In this document: piece by piece, positions 27,675-35,476 of the stretch | How positions within the stretch are numbered: the first letter of the stretch is position 1 | Layout: each line of letters opens with the position of its first letter | NCBI RefSeq assembly: GCF_034356035.1 | Contig: NZ_CP136423.1 | Span: 806,001 to 870,000 of the forward strand | Length of the DNA stretch: 64,000 nt | Reading direction: 5' to 3' | From: Blautia hydrogenotrophica DSM 10507 | Lineage (GTDB): Bacteria; Bacillota; Clostridia; Lachnospirales; Lachnospiraceae | Notes under the pieces: generated by a model | Told to the model about the DNA's origin: nothing | Databases searched by the model: none | The model's input: only the letters and a program-made list of their open reading frames with translations | Program-made: the position numbers and the translations under genes

Positions 27675-27703
27675 TTGACAAACATAGAGAAAGGGTATAT
27701 AAA
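27675..27703 (+). promoter_or_regulatory. Promoter of the HU gene
   Basis: TTGACA (27675-27680) and TATAAA (27698-27703) with a 17-base spacer, giving a leader of about 65 bases. This is a strong sigma-A-type site, as expected for an abundant nucleoid protein. Confidence 0.8.
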
Positions 27704-27776
27704 TTAATGATAGGACTCTTTGGGCTCAAGAGAGTCAAAACCAAGCATGAGAACAACAATTAGAGGAGGAAACACC

Positions 27777-28055
27777 ATGAACAAAACAGAATTAGTTGCA
27801 GCTATGGCTAAAGAGACTAAACTGGCAAAAAAAGATGTAGAAGCTGTTTTAAAATCTTTTATCGATGTAGTGTCTGACGAACTGAAGAAAGGTGAGAAAG
27901 TTCAGTTAGTTGGTTTCGGAACTTTCGAAGTAAGTAAGAGAGCTGCAAGAGAAGGAAGAAATCCTCAGACTGGTGAGACGATGAAGATCAGTGCTTCTAA
28001 AGCTCCTAAATTCAAAGCTGGAAAAGCATTAAAAGATCTGGTAAACGAAGAATAA
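27777..28055 (+). CDS. hup: HU family DNA-binding protein
   Basis: The 92-residue protein is a typical HU: helical MNKTELVAAMAKETKLAKKD, then VQLVGFGTFEVSKRAAREGRNPQTGE forming the beta arm, here interrupted only for reading, and a KAPKFKAGKALKD C-terminus. It bends and compacts DNA as a dimer. ATG 27777 follows AGAGGAGG. It has its own strong promoter and a terminator, so it is probably monocistronic. Confidence 0.95.
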   Translation: MNKTELVAAMAKETKLAKKDVEAVLKSFIDVVSDELKKGEKVQLVGFGTFEVSKRAAREGRNPQTGETMKISASKAPKFKAGKALKDLVNEE

Positions 28056-28090
28056 TTGGTTGCTGTGAACAGTAACAATAATTGATTTAG

Positions 28091-28133
28091 AAGGCTGTTG
28101 CAGGAGGAGATTCCTTGTGCACCAGCCTTTTTT
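28091..28133 (+). terminator. Terminator after hup
   Basis: AAGGCTG (28091-28097) pairs with CAGCCTT followed by six T. The next bases, TGTAATAGGAAAG, resemble the start of a family 1 repeat module and overlap the ribosome site of the next gene. Confidence 0.75.
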
Positions 28134-28155
28134 GTGTAATAGGAAAGGAGATCCT

Positions 28156-28395
28156 ATGCGATTAGACAAATTTTTAAAAGTATCCCGTCTGATTAAGAGA
28201 CGAACGGTGGCCAATGAGGCCTGCGATGCAGGGCGAGTTCTGGTGAATGAGAAACCTGCGAAAGCGTCGGCGAAAGTAAAACCTGGGGATGTAATTGAAA
28301 TCCAGTTTGGGAGTAGAAATGTAAAAGTGGAGGTCTTAAGTATTGCGGAGACCGTACGCAAAGAGGAGGCGGAGAACCTGTACAGGTATCTGTGA
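28156..28395 (+). CDS. rqcP: S4-domain RNA-binding protein RqcP (YabO)
   Basis: This 79-residue S4 domain begins MRLDKFLKVSRLIKRR and continues with ANEACDAGRVLVNEKPAKAS. The Bacillus counterpart, YabO/RqcP, works with RqcH on stalled 50S subunits to drive C-terminal alanine tailing in ribosome quality control. Gene order (before yabP, yabQ, divIC) matches Bacillus. ATG 28156 follows AAAGGAG. Confidence 0.88.
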   Translation: MRLDKFLKVSRLIKRRTVANEACDAGRVLVNEKPAKASAKVKPGDVIEIQFGSRNVKVEVLSIAETVRKEEAENLYRYL

Positions 28396-28463
28396 CCGGG
28401 AGCAGGAATAGATTTTCCTGGATTCTCATAGACTATTGATAAAGGGATCCAGGAGAAGTCAGT

Positions 28464-28748
28464 TTGGAAGAGAAGAAAAAGAATTTTTCTCACAGTGTGT
28501 TTCTGGAACAGAGAGAACGAGGAAAAATTACGGGTGTGTCAGATGTCAGATCGTTTGACGAAAAATTGATTGTCTTGGCGTCAGGCAGCGGAGTTATCAC
28601 GATAAAAGGAGAGAACCTTCACGTGGAACAACTGAATCTCGAACATGGCCAAGTGGAGCTTACAGGGAAAATCGACAGCCTTGTGTATACGGAGGAGAAA
28701 ACACTGGGGCAAAAAAGCGAGTCTTTATTGTCAAGACTTTTCCAGTAG
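28464..28748 (+). CDS. yabP: Sporulation protein YabP
   Basis: A 94-residue YabP-family protein; typical features are the LEQRERGKITGVSDV segment and GEL-like beta strands (KGENLHVEQLNLEHG). The start is TTG 28464 behind AGGAGAAG. YabP is a mother-cell sporulation protein whose biochemical role is undefined. It is followed after 6 bases by yabQ. Confidence 0.85.
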   Translation: MEEKKKNFSHSVFLEQRERGKITGVSDVRSFDEKLIVLASGSGVITIKGENLHVEQLNLEHGQVELTGKIDSLVYTEEKTLGQKSESLLSRLFQ

Positions 28749-28754
28749 CAGCCT

Positions 28755-29444
28755 ATGAGTGGATATATCCAGTATGAACTCCAGGCATTGATCTATTTTC
28801 TGATCAGCGGGATTTTATTGACGGCTATCTATGATTTGCTCAGAGTAGTAAGACGCATAATACCTCACAGTGGATTAGTGATTGGCATTCAGGACTTGAT
28901 TTTTTGGATTGCCAGCGGCTTGTTTCTGTTTCGCCAAATATTTTTAAAATGTGACGGCAGTATCCGGAGCTTTGCAGTATTGGGTACTATATTAGGGGCT
29001 GTAGTCTATCATATGACAGTAAGTACGTTTCTTGTAGATTTTCTTGCAGGAATTTTACGAATTCCTGTTAACGGTGCTGTTTTTTTGATAAAAAGGTTGC
29101 TATTTCTCGAAAAAAGATGTAAGATTTTTGTGTATAATCTTAAGATGAGATTGAAATACAGACATAGAAAGAAATACACCGATTCAGATATACTTCAGCC
29201 ATCGGGGCGAAAGAAATATAGTAAGAGGGTTAATAGGTTTGAGAAGATCAAGAAACAGTCGAGGCATAAGAAAAAGAATCCGCATGGGAATGGCGAGCAT
29301 CGGCGTCGTCGCAGTGATTCTGTTAGGAGCACTGTTGTACGAGGGACAGAATTTGCAGAGCCAGTTAAACTTTTACCAGGAAAAAGAGGCCAGTCTGAAC
29401 GACCAGATCGAGGAAGAGAAGGAGCGGACCGAGGAGATCGATAA
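28755..29444 (+). CDS. yabQ: Spore cortex protein YabQ, C-terminus overlapping divIC
   Basis: 229 residues. The N-terminal ~125 residues hold four or so hydrophobic segments (LIYFLISGILLTAIYDLLR at the start), typical of YabQ, a membrane protein needed for spore cortex formation. The remaining ~100 residues are very basic, and the last ~69 are read from DNA that encodes DivIC in another frame, a 206-base overlap. The tail looks like out-of-frame reading rather than a folded domain. The function of the N-terminal part is secure; the tail may be dispensable. Confidence 0.8.
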   Translation: MSGYIQYELQALIYFLISGILLTAIYDLLRVVRRIIPHSGLVIGIQDLIFWIASGLFLFRQIFLKCDGSIRSFAVLGTILGAVVYHMTVSTFLVDFLAGILRIPVNGAVFLIKRLLFLEKRCKIFVYNLKMRLKYRHRKKYTDSDILQPSGRKKYSKRVNRFEKIKKQSRHKKKNPHGNGEHRRRRSDSVRSTVVRGTEFAEPVKLLPGKRGQSERPDRGREGADRGDR

Positions 29445-29547
29445 GACAAAAGAGTATATGGAGACTGATGAGTATGCAGAGGATGTCGCTCGTAACAAGC
29501 TAGGGCTGGTGAAAGACAATGAAGTTGTCTTTGAAGAAGAAAAATAG
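29239..29547 (+). CDS. divIC: Septum formation initiator DivIC/FtsB family
   Basis: A 102-residue bitopic protein: basic N-terminus (RRSRNSRGIRKRIR), one membrane span around GVVAVILLGALLYEG, then a coiled coil from about residue 45 (LNFYQEKEASLNDQIEEEKE) and the DivIC-type ending ARNKLGLVKDNEVVF. It should join FtsL and DivIB in the divisome. TTG 29239 is taken as start; ATG 29284 would shorten the cytoplasmic tail. Its first two-thirds overlap the end of yabQ. Confidence 0.85.
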   Translation: MRRSRNSRGIRKRIRMGMASIGVVAVILLGALLYEGQNLQSQLNFYQEKEASLNDQIEEEKERTEEIDKTKEYMETDEYAEDVARNKLGLVKDNEVVFEEEK

Positions 29548-29602
29548 TTACGAAGAATAAGTTGATTTTTGTCTGAAAGTTTTTCGTTTCAGGTATCTGG
29601 AT

Positions 29603-29635
29603 TTGACAAAGATTTTAAGGAAAATCCCGTATAAT
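29603..29635 (+). promoter_or_regulatory. spoIIE-type promoter with 21-bp spacer and Spo0A-like box
   Basis: TTGACA (29603-29608) and TATAAT (29630-29635) are separated by 21 bases, too long for unaided sigma-A. The bases 29602-29610 read TTTGTCAAA on the other strand, one mismatch from the Spo0A box core TGTCGAA, overlapping the -35. This is the known architecture of Spo0A-activated spoIIE and spoIIG promoters in Bacillus. Confidence 0.7.
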
Positions 29636-29672
29636 CCCTTCTGATAAAGAATGCAGAAGGGGAGGGGAACAT

Positions 29673-31166
29673 ATGCAGGAATGGATGATTGCCATGCTCG
29701 CGATTATAGGTTTGTTAATCTTGCGGGACATGGCAAAAACTATTTTGTCAAACCGACGGTCCAAGGAAGACGATGTGATGCAGCTGTGCGAAAGTCATCC
29801 GCAGAAAGAAAAAGTTGAGCGATATGCGCAGTCATTTCAGAAACTGGCGGATACCTTCTATGGAATGCCATTTCGGAAGGACTATCTAAGTGCAGGGCAG
29901 GTGGATTGGGTTTTTTGCCAGGCCAGCGGAAAAATCTGTTCAAAATGCTATCAGAGAGATTTTTGCTGGGGTGAGCAGAAAAATGAGATGTACGAAGGTG
30001 CGTGTTCTCTGATCCGGGCCATTGAGGATGGGCAGGAGGAGAGAATTCGAAAAACGAAAGCTGATTGGATGGGACAGTGTGCCAGAGCTGGACAGTTTTA
30101 TGAGGAAGCCAGACAGTATTTTCAGAAGGAAAAACAGAATCTGGTGTGGAATAACCGGCTGATTGAGGGAAGACTGGCAGTGGCGCAACAGCTCAATGAG
30201 GTATCAAAGATTATGCGGACAGTGGCGGATGATCTCTATGATATCTCGCAGGCGGAGCCGGAATTTCGGGACGAGATTCAAAAGAAGCTGAAGAAACGAC
30301 AGGTTCTTGTAAAAAGTGTATGGGTGATGGACAAGGTGGAGGGGCGCAGACAGATTTTTTTGAATATGCGTGCCAGGAGTGGCCAGTGCATTTCTATGTT
30401 GGAAGTGGCACAGCAGCTCTCAGATATCTGCGGTTGTCCGATGGCTCCGGTGAAGGATAGCCGGTGCATCGTAAATGGAGAGTATCATACGGTTCATTTT
30501 GTGGAAGATATGAGCTACGAGGTGCTGTATGGGGCAGCCAAGATAACGAAAGAGCAGGAGAAAGTCTCAGGAGATAATTATACCTGCAATATGGAAGAAG
30601 GCGGCAGATTTGTCATGTGCCTTTCAGACGGAATGGGTTCTGGCATGGACGCGTGCAAAGAGAGCGAAGTTGTCGTGGAACTGTTGGAACAGTTCATGAA
30701 TTCAGGATTTTCTCAGGAGACAGCGGCGAAGATGGTGAACTCAGCGCTGGTACTGAAAAGACAGGATGGAATGTTTTCTACTGTAGATATCTGTGCGCTG
30801 GATTTGTATACAGGAATTTGCAATTTTCTCAAAGCGGGGGCAGCTACGACATTTATCAAAAGAGATCACTGGGTGGAGGCGATTACGTCTACGAGCCTGG
30901 CAGCGGGATTAGTCCAGCAGATAGATTTTGAGACTACCGCCAGAAAGCTGTACCATGGGGACTATGTTATCATGGTGACAGACGGCGTGTTGGATGCGCT
31001 TCCCCAGGAAAAAGAGGAAGAGACGATGAAAGAGATTATTATGGATGTGCACGAAGAGGCACCTCGGGAGATGAGCAGAGGCATACTGGAAAGAGTGTTA
31101 GGGTACAGTGATTATAAAGCCCAGGATGATATGACAATCCTGGTAGCAGGAGTGTGGAAAAAGTAG
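29673..31166 (+). CDS. spoIIE: SpoIIE-type PP2C serine phosphatase (short form)
   Basis: The 497-residue protein has one N-terminal membrane span (about residues 4-18), a Cys-containing middle region (CQASGKICSKCYQRDFCW) and a C-terminal PP2C phosphatase domain with metal-binding aspartates in LSDGMGSGMD, VTDGVLDALP and QDDMTILV. SpoIIE dephosphorylates SpoIIAA to release sigma-F in the forespore. The Bacillus protein is about 830 residues with ten membrane spans; here that membrane domain is missing, leaving a single anchor. The upstream promoter supports the sporulation role. Confidence 0.88.
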   Translation: MQEWMIAMLAIIGLLILRDMAKTILSNRRSKEDDVMQLCESHPQKEKVERYAQSFQKLADTFYGMPFRKDYLSAGQVDWVFCQASGKICSKCYQRDFCWGEQKNEMYEGACSLIRAIEDGQEERIRKTKADWMGQCARAGQFYEEARQYFQKEKQNLVWNNRLIEGRLAVAQQLNEVSKIMRTVADDLYDISQAEPEFRDEIQKKLKKRQVLVKSVWVMDKVEGRRQIFLNMRARSGQCISMLEVAQQLSDICGCPMAPVKDSRCIVNGEYHTVHFVEDMSYEVLYGAAKITKEQEKVSGDNYTCNMEEGGRFVMCLSDGMGSGMDACKESEVVVELLEQFMNSGFSQETAAKMVNSALVLKRQDGMFSTVDICALDLYTGICNFLKAGAATTFIKRDHWVEAITSTSLAAGLVQQIDFETTARKLYHGDYVIMVTDGVLDALPQEKEEETMKEIIMDVHEEAPREMSRGILERVLGYSDYKAQDDMTILVAGVWKK

Positions 31167-31174
31167 GAGAGAAG

Positions 31175-32560
31175 ATGGAGGAGAAAGTCTGGCAATTTAT
31201 ACAGAAACATCATATGTTGGAGGCAGGAGACCGGATTGTGGCTGGCATCTCAGGAGGCGGGGACTCTATGGCCCTGCTTTTTCTGCTGCTGAAGTTTCGG
31301 GAGCGCTGCGGTTATGAGGTGTGCGCGGTTCATGTCAATCATGGTATCAGAGGGGATGAGGCTTTTAGAGATGAGACTCTGGTGACGAAATACTGTGCCG
31401 ACAGAAATGTGGACTGCGAGGTTTTTCATTGTTCTGTGCCGGAAGCTGTAAAAAAATACGGGTGGAGTGAGGAAGAGGCCGGCCGGATTTTGCGCAGACA
31501 GGCCTATGAACAGGTGTTGAGGCAGTGGAAGGGGAACAAAGTCGCTCTGGCTCATCACCAGAACGATCAGGCGGAGACAATGCTGCATAATTTGTCCAGG
31601 GGCTGCGGCCTTCGGGGAATCCGAGGGATGCTGCCAGTGCAGAACGGGATGATTCGCCCATTTCTTTGTATAGAACGAAGAGAAATTGATCATTATCTAA
31701 AGGAGAAAAAAATTCCTTATCGAACGGACAGCACAAATTTTTCAGATCAGTATATTCGGAACCGAATCAGGAAGCATGTAGTAGAATATTTGGAAAGAAA
31801 TGTGAATTCTAAAACGGTTTCCCATATGGCCTGGACGGCAGGGATAGCGGCTCAGGCAGAGGAATATCTGTGCGGACAGGGAGAACGGATTTTGGCCCAA
31901 TACGGAGAACTTTTGCCGGGGGAGATTCGAATTTCGGATGATTGTCTGGGAGAGCCTTCTATTCTCCGAATGTATGGATTTTTGCAGGCTTTGGAAAAAG
32001 TCAGCGGCTATCGCAAGGATTTGTCAGGAGAACATCTGGAACAAATTTCGAGGTTGTTTCAAAAAGAGACTGGAAAACAGGTGAGTCTTCCAGGGGGGAC
32101 AACTGCGGTTCGGGTTTACGGTGGGATTATCATCCGGAAAACAGTGAAAGAGAAAGTGGAAACGCGAAAAAAAATGTGGACACTGCCGGTTCCAGGGAGA
32201 ATTCAATGTGGAAAAGCCTTTTGGGAGACCAGAATTTTTTCCTATGAATCCCAGAAGATTCCAGAAAAGGCATATACGAAATGGTTTGATTATGATAGAA
32301 TAAAAAAAACTCTGCAAATTCGAAATCGAAGACCAGGGGACCGGATTATGGTGACAGCCCAAGGCGGAAGAAAGAAATTAAAAGATTATTTTATAGATGA
32401 GAAAATTCCGCGAGAGCAAAGAGATGAGCTGATTCTTCTGGCAGAAGAAGAGGAAGTTCTATGGATTGTGGGAAAGAGGATCAGCGAGGCTTATAAGATC
32501 ACTGAGTTTACGAAGAGAGTGCTAGAGGTAAAATACCAAGGAGGACGGGAAGTTGAGTGA
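31175..32560 (+). CDS. tilS: tRNA(Ile)-lysidine synthase
   Basis: A 461-residue enzyme with the PP-loop SGGGDS at 26-31, AVHVNHGIRGDEAFRDE and the TilS-type RNRIRKHV segment, plus a C-terminal domain ending with KKLKDYFIDEKIPREQRD. It converts C34 of tRNA-Ile2 to lysidine, changing its codon specificity from AUG to AUA. ATG 31175 follows AGGAGAG. The hpt start overlaps its stop, as in most Firmicutes. Confidence 0.93.
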   Translation: MEEKVWQFIQKHHMLEAGDRIVAGISGGGDSMALLFLLLKFRERCGYEVCAVHVNHGIRGDEAFRDETLVTKYCADRNVDCEVFHCSVPEAVKKYGWSEEEAGRILRRQAYEQVLRQWKGNKVALAHHQNDQAETMLHNLSRGCGLRGIRGMLPVQNGMIRPFLCIERREIDHYLKEKKIPYRTDSTNFSDQYIRNRIRKHVVEYLERNVNSKTVSHMAWTAGIAAQAEEYLCGQGERILAQYGELLPGEIRISDDCLGEPSILRMYGFLQALEKVSGYRKDLSGEHLEQISRLFQKETGKQVSLPGGTTAVRVYGGIIIRKTVKEKVETRKKMWTLPVPGRIQCGKAFWETRIFSYESQKIPEKAYTKWFDYDRIKKTLQIRNRRPGDRIMVTAQGGRKKLKDYFIDEKIPREQRDELILLAEEEEVLWIVGKRISEAYKITEFTKRVLEVKYQGGREVE

Positions 32561-33077
32561 GAAGATAAGTGTGTTAATCACTGAGGAAGAGGTAGAGCGC
32601 AGAATAAAGGAGATCGGAGCAAAGATCAGCCGGGATTATGCGGGAAAAGAGCTGCACTTAATCTGCGTCTTAAAAGGCGGCGTTTTTTTTACCTGTGAGC
32701 TGGCAAAGAGGATTACAGTTCCGGTGAGTCTGGATTTTATGTCGGTATCCAGCTACGGAGACGATACGAAATCCAGCGGAGTTGTGCGTATTGTGAAGGA
32801 TTTAGATCAGCCTCTGGAGGGAAAGGATGTCATGATTGTGGAGGATATCATTGATTCTGGGCGGACTTTGAGTTATCTAATCAAGGTATTAAAGGGCAGG
32901 AATCCTGACAGCTTGCGGCTGTGTACGCTTTTAGATAAACCAGACCGGAGAGTCAAAGAGGTGAAGGTGGACTATTGTTGTTTTGAGATTCCAGACGAAT
33001 TTGTGGTAGGTTATGGTCTGGACTATGCACAGAAATATAGGAACCTTCCCTTTATTGGTGTGGTGGAGAGCAGATGA
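32553..33077 (+). CDS. hpt: Hypoxanthine phosphoribosyltransferase
   Basis: 174 residues with the PRPP-binding motif VMIVEDIIDSGRTL and the early LKGG loop (CVLKGGVFF). It salvages hypoxanthine and guanine to IMP and GMP. The start is TTG 32553 behind AAGGAGG, overlapping tilS by 8 bases. The tilS-hpt-ftsH order is a conserved Firmicute arrangement. Confidence 0.93.
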   Translation: MSEKISVLITEEEVERRIKEIGAKISRDYAGKELHLICVLKGGVFFTCELAKRITVPVSLDFMSVSSYGDDTKSSGVVRIVKDLDQPLEGKDVMIVEDIIDSGRTLSYLIKVLKGRNPDSLRLCTLLDKPDRRVKEVKVDYCCFEIPDEFVVGYGLDYAQKYRNLPFIGVVESR

Positions 33078-33094
33078 AAGGAGATTTAAGATAA

Positions 33095-34930
33095 GTGAAT
33101 AGAAAATCCAGTAGAGTCGGCCTATATCTCATACTGATTATTATGATGATTGCAGGCTATTTGTACTTAAATGAACAGATTAATGATCAGAGCAGCTATA
33201 CACTGGAACAGATGGAGAAGGCTCTCGATGAAAATCAGGTGTCACAGGTGAGCATCCACCAGAATCGGCAGGTTCCCACCGGAAGAGTGAGCGTGGAGCT
33301 GAAAAATGGCGAGCAGAGACAGTTCTATGTGACGGACGTCAAGGAAGTAGAGGAGATTCTGAGGGATTCCTCCATCGACCCTGTGATCTCCGATGTGCCT
33401 CAGGATAGTGTATTTATGTCTACAGTATTTCCATCTCTGTTAGTGGCGGGTATCGTTATCTTCGTCTTTATGTGGATGAATCGTCAGATGTCCGGCGGAG
33501 GCGGCGGGAGCAATGCAAAGATGATGAACTTTGGAAAGAGCCGCGCAAAGATGACAAGCCCGGATGAGAAAAAGGTGACTTTCAGCAATGTGGCAGGGCT
33601 GGATGAGGAGAAAGAAGACCTCCAGGAAGTCGTCGACTTCCTAAAGGCGCCCCAGAAGTATACCAAGGTTGGAGCTAGAATTCCGAAAGGAGTCCTGTTG
33701 GTGGGCCCTCCTGGAACTGGAAAAACTCTGCTGGCAAAAGCAGTAGCAGGTGAAGCAGGGGTTCCGTTCTTTTCCATTTCCGGTTCAGATTTCGTAGAGA
33801 TGTTTGTCGGCGTGGGCGCTTCGAGAGTCCGTGATTTGTTCGAGGACGGCAAGAAACACGCTCCCTGTATTATTTTCATTGATGAGATTGACGCTGTCGC
33901 CAGACAGAGAGGAACTGGAATGGGCGGAGGTCATGACGAGAGGGAGCAGACGTTGAATCAGCTTTTGGTGGAAATGGATGGCTTCGGAGTCAATGAGGGC
34001 ATCATAGTCATGGCGGCCACAAACCGCGTGGACATTTTGGACCCGGCGATTTTAAGGCCTGGACGTTTTGACAGAAAAGTAGGTGTTGGACGGCCGGATG
34101 TGAAGGGCAGAGAAGAGATTCTGAAGGTTCACGCCCATGATAAACCTTTGGGAGATGATGTGGACTTAAAACAGATCGCTCAGACCACCGCGGGATTCAC
34201 CGGCGCGGATTTGGAGAACCTTTTGAACGAGGCAGCCATCGGGGCAGCTAAGCAGAATCGAGGATATCTGGTACAGGCAGATATTAAAGGCGCGTTTACC
34301 AAGGTCGCCATTGGAGCGGAAAAAAAGAGCAAGCTGATCTCAGAAAAAGAGAAGAGGATTACTGCATATCACGAGGCAGGCCATGCGATTTTGTTTCACC
34401 TACTGCCGGATGTGGGGCCAGTCTATACGATTTCTATCATTCCTACAGGGATCGGCTATACAATGCCTCTGCCTGAGAACGATGAGATGTTTAATACAAA
34501 ACAGAAAATGCTTCAGGATATCACTGTTCTGCTGGGAGGACGCGTGGCAGAGGAGATTATCTTCGGGGATATCACGACGGGGGCTTCCAATGATATCAAG
34601 CGGGCGACAAGTACTGCTCACGCCATGGTGACGAAGTACGGAATGTCGGAAAAAGTGGGATTGGTGGTCTATGGAAATGACGGCGATGAAGTGTTCATCG
34701 GAAGAGACCTGGCTCACACGAGAGGCTACAGTGAGGATGTGGCGAAAACGATCGACAGCGAAGTGCACAGTATTGTGGAGGATTGCCACGAAAAGGCACG
34801 AGAGATGATTATGTCCCACGAAGAAGTGCTCCATAAGTGTGCGAAGCTTCTCCTGGAAAAGGAAAAGATTCACAGAGACGAATTTGAAGCACTTTTCACA
34901 GAGGAAAAAGGTGTGGTTTTAGAGAAGTAG
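33095..34930 (+). CDS. ftsH: ATP-dependent zinc metalloprotease FtsH
   Basis: A 611-residue membrane protease: spans at about 9-25 and 110-128 flank a small outer domain, then a Gly-rich linker, the AAA+ module (Walker A GPPGTGKT at 204-211, Walker B IIFIDEID, second region of homology with RPGRFDR) and the peptidase site HEAGH at 426-430. It degrades damaged membrane proteins and regulators as a hexamer. The start is GTG 33095 with AAAGGAG upstream. Confidence 0.95.
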   Translation: MNRKSSRVGLYLILIIMMIAGYLYLNEQINDQSSYTLEQMEKALDENQVSQVSIHQNRQVPTGRVSVELKNGEQRQFYVTDVKEVEEILRDSSIDPVISDVPQDSVFMSTVFPSLLVAGIVIFVFMWMNRQMSGGGGGSNAKMMNFGKSRAKMTSPDEKKVTFSNVAGLDEEKEDLQEVVDFLKAPQKYTKVGARIPKGVLLVGPPGTGKTLLAKAVAGEAGVPFFSISGSDFVEMFVGVGASRVRDLFEDGKKHAPCIIFIDEIDAVARQRGTGMGGGHDEREQTLNQLLVEMDGFGVNEGIIVMAATNRVDILDPAILRPGRFDRKVGVGRPDVKGREEILKVHAHDKPLGDDVDLKQIAQTTAGFTGADLENLLNEAAIGAAKQNRGYLVQADIKGAFTKVAIGAEKKSKLISEKEKRITAYHEAGHAILFHLLPDVGPVYTISIIPTGIGYTMPLPENDEMFNTKQKMLQDITVLLGGRVAEEIIFGDITTGASNDIKRATSTAHAMVTKYGMSEKVGLVVYGNDGDEVFIGRDLAHTRGYSEDVAKTIDSEVHSIVEDCHEKAREMIMSHEEVLHKCAKLLLEKEKIHRDEFEALFTEEKGVVLEK

Positions 34931-35076
34931 GAAAAAGATGCACAAAAAATAAATTAAAATTTTGTGATATTTATGCACACTTTTCGATTGACCATTGCTA
35001 TAATAAACATCGTAAAAACCCCCCAATACATTATATAGTTTTTGCTACACCCCATAAGAAGAAATACCTTCTCCAA

Positions 35077-35106
35077 AAAAGGCAGTCGAAAGACTGCCTT
35101 TTTTCA
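35077..35106 (+). terminator. Strong terminator downstream of ftsH
   Basis: AAAAAAGGCAGTC and GACTGCCTTTTTT form a perfect stem with a GAAA tetraloop. It lies about 150 bases after ftsH, so it could end either the ftsH transcript or a short one starting near 35011 from the extended -10 box TGCTATAAT (34996-35004). Confidence 0.85.
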
Positions 35107-35393
35107 TGTCATAGGAAAGATCTTGTCACGCTGATGCGTGAAAGATTTTTCCGATTACATGAGTGCTCCGCTGTGGATGTGCACTCGCACAAGAGGCAGC
35201 CGCCGCAGGCGGCTGTGCTCGGCGCGCAAAGTGGAATGCGCCCCTAAGATTGAAGGAAAGGGGGAGTTGAAGTGGGCTTGCCCATTTCGTTCTGTTATAG
35301 GAAAGCACTTGGTCCCTAATGTGTGAAAGTTCTTCCCTATGATATAAACGTTCCACTAAAGATGAACATGTCTCTCAAGACTGAGAGGGGATT
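35104..35393 (+). repeat. Family 1 multi-hairpin intergenic repeat, copy 3
   Basis: Module A (about 35105-35163; ATAGGAAAG and a diverged partner) follows the terminator T-run. A diverged module B then carries a GCAGCCGCC-GCA-GGCGGCTG hairpin (35197-35215), module C is AAGTGGGCTTGCCCA around 35270-35284, and a second module A lies at 35293-35346. A CTCTCAAGACTGAGAG hairpin (35372-35387) resembles the end of module B. It occupies most of the gap between ftsH and the glycosidase. Confidence 0.75.
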
Positions 35394-35414
35394 GTAACTT
35401 TTTGATAATAGATG

Positions 35415-35443
35415 TTGTATATTTTTGTGTATTAAGATAAAAT
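35415..35443 (+). promoter_or_regulatory. Promoter of the GH13 glycosidase gene
   Basis: TTGTAT (35415-35420) and TAAAAT (35438-35443) with a 17-base spacer, 34 bases before the ATG. Confidence 0.55.
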
Positions 35444-35476
35444 ATAAATAATGATGACTATTAAGGGGATGGCTAT

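Noticed and set aside
29603..29635. Ordinary sigma-A promoter for spoIIE
   Set aside because: The 21-base spacer is outside the normal range; the Spo0A-assisted model explains it better.
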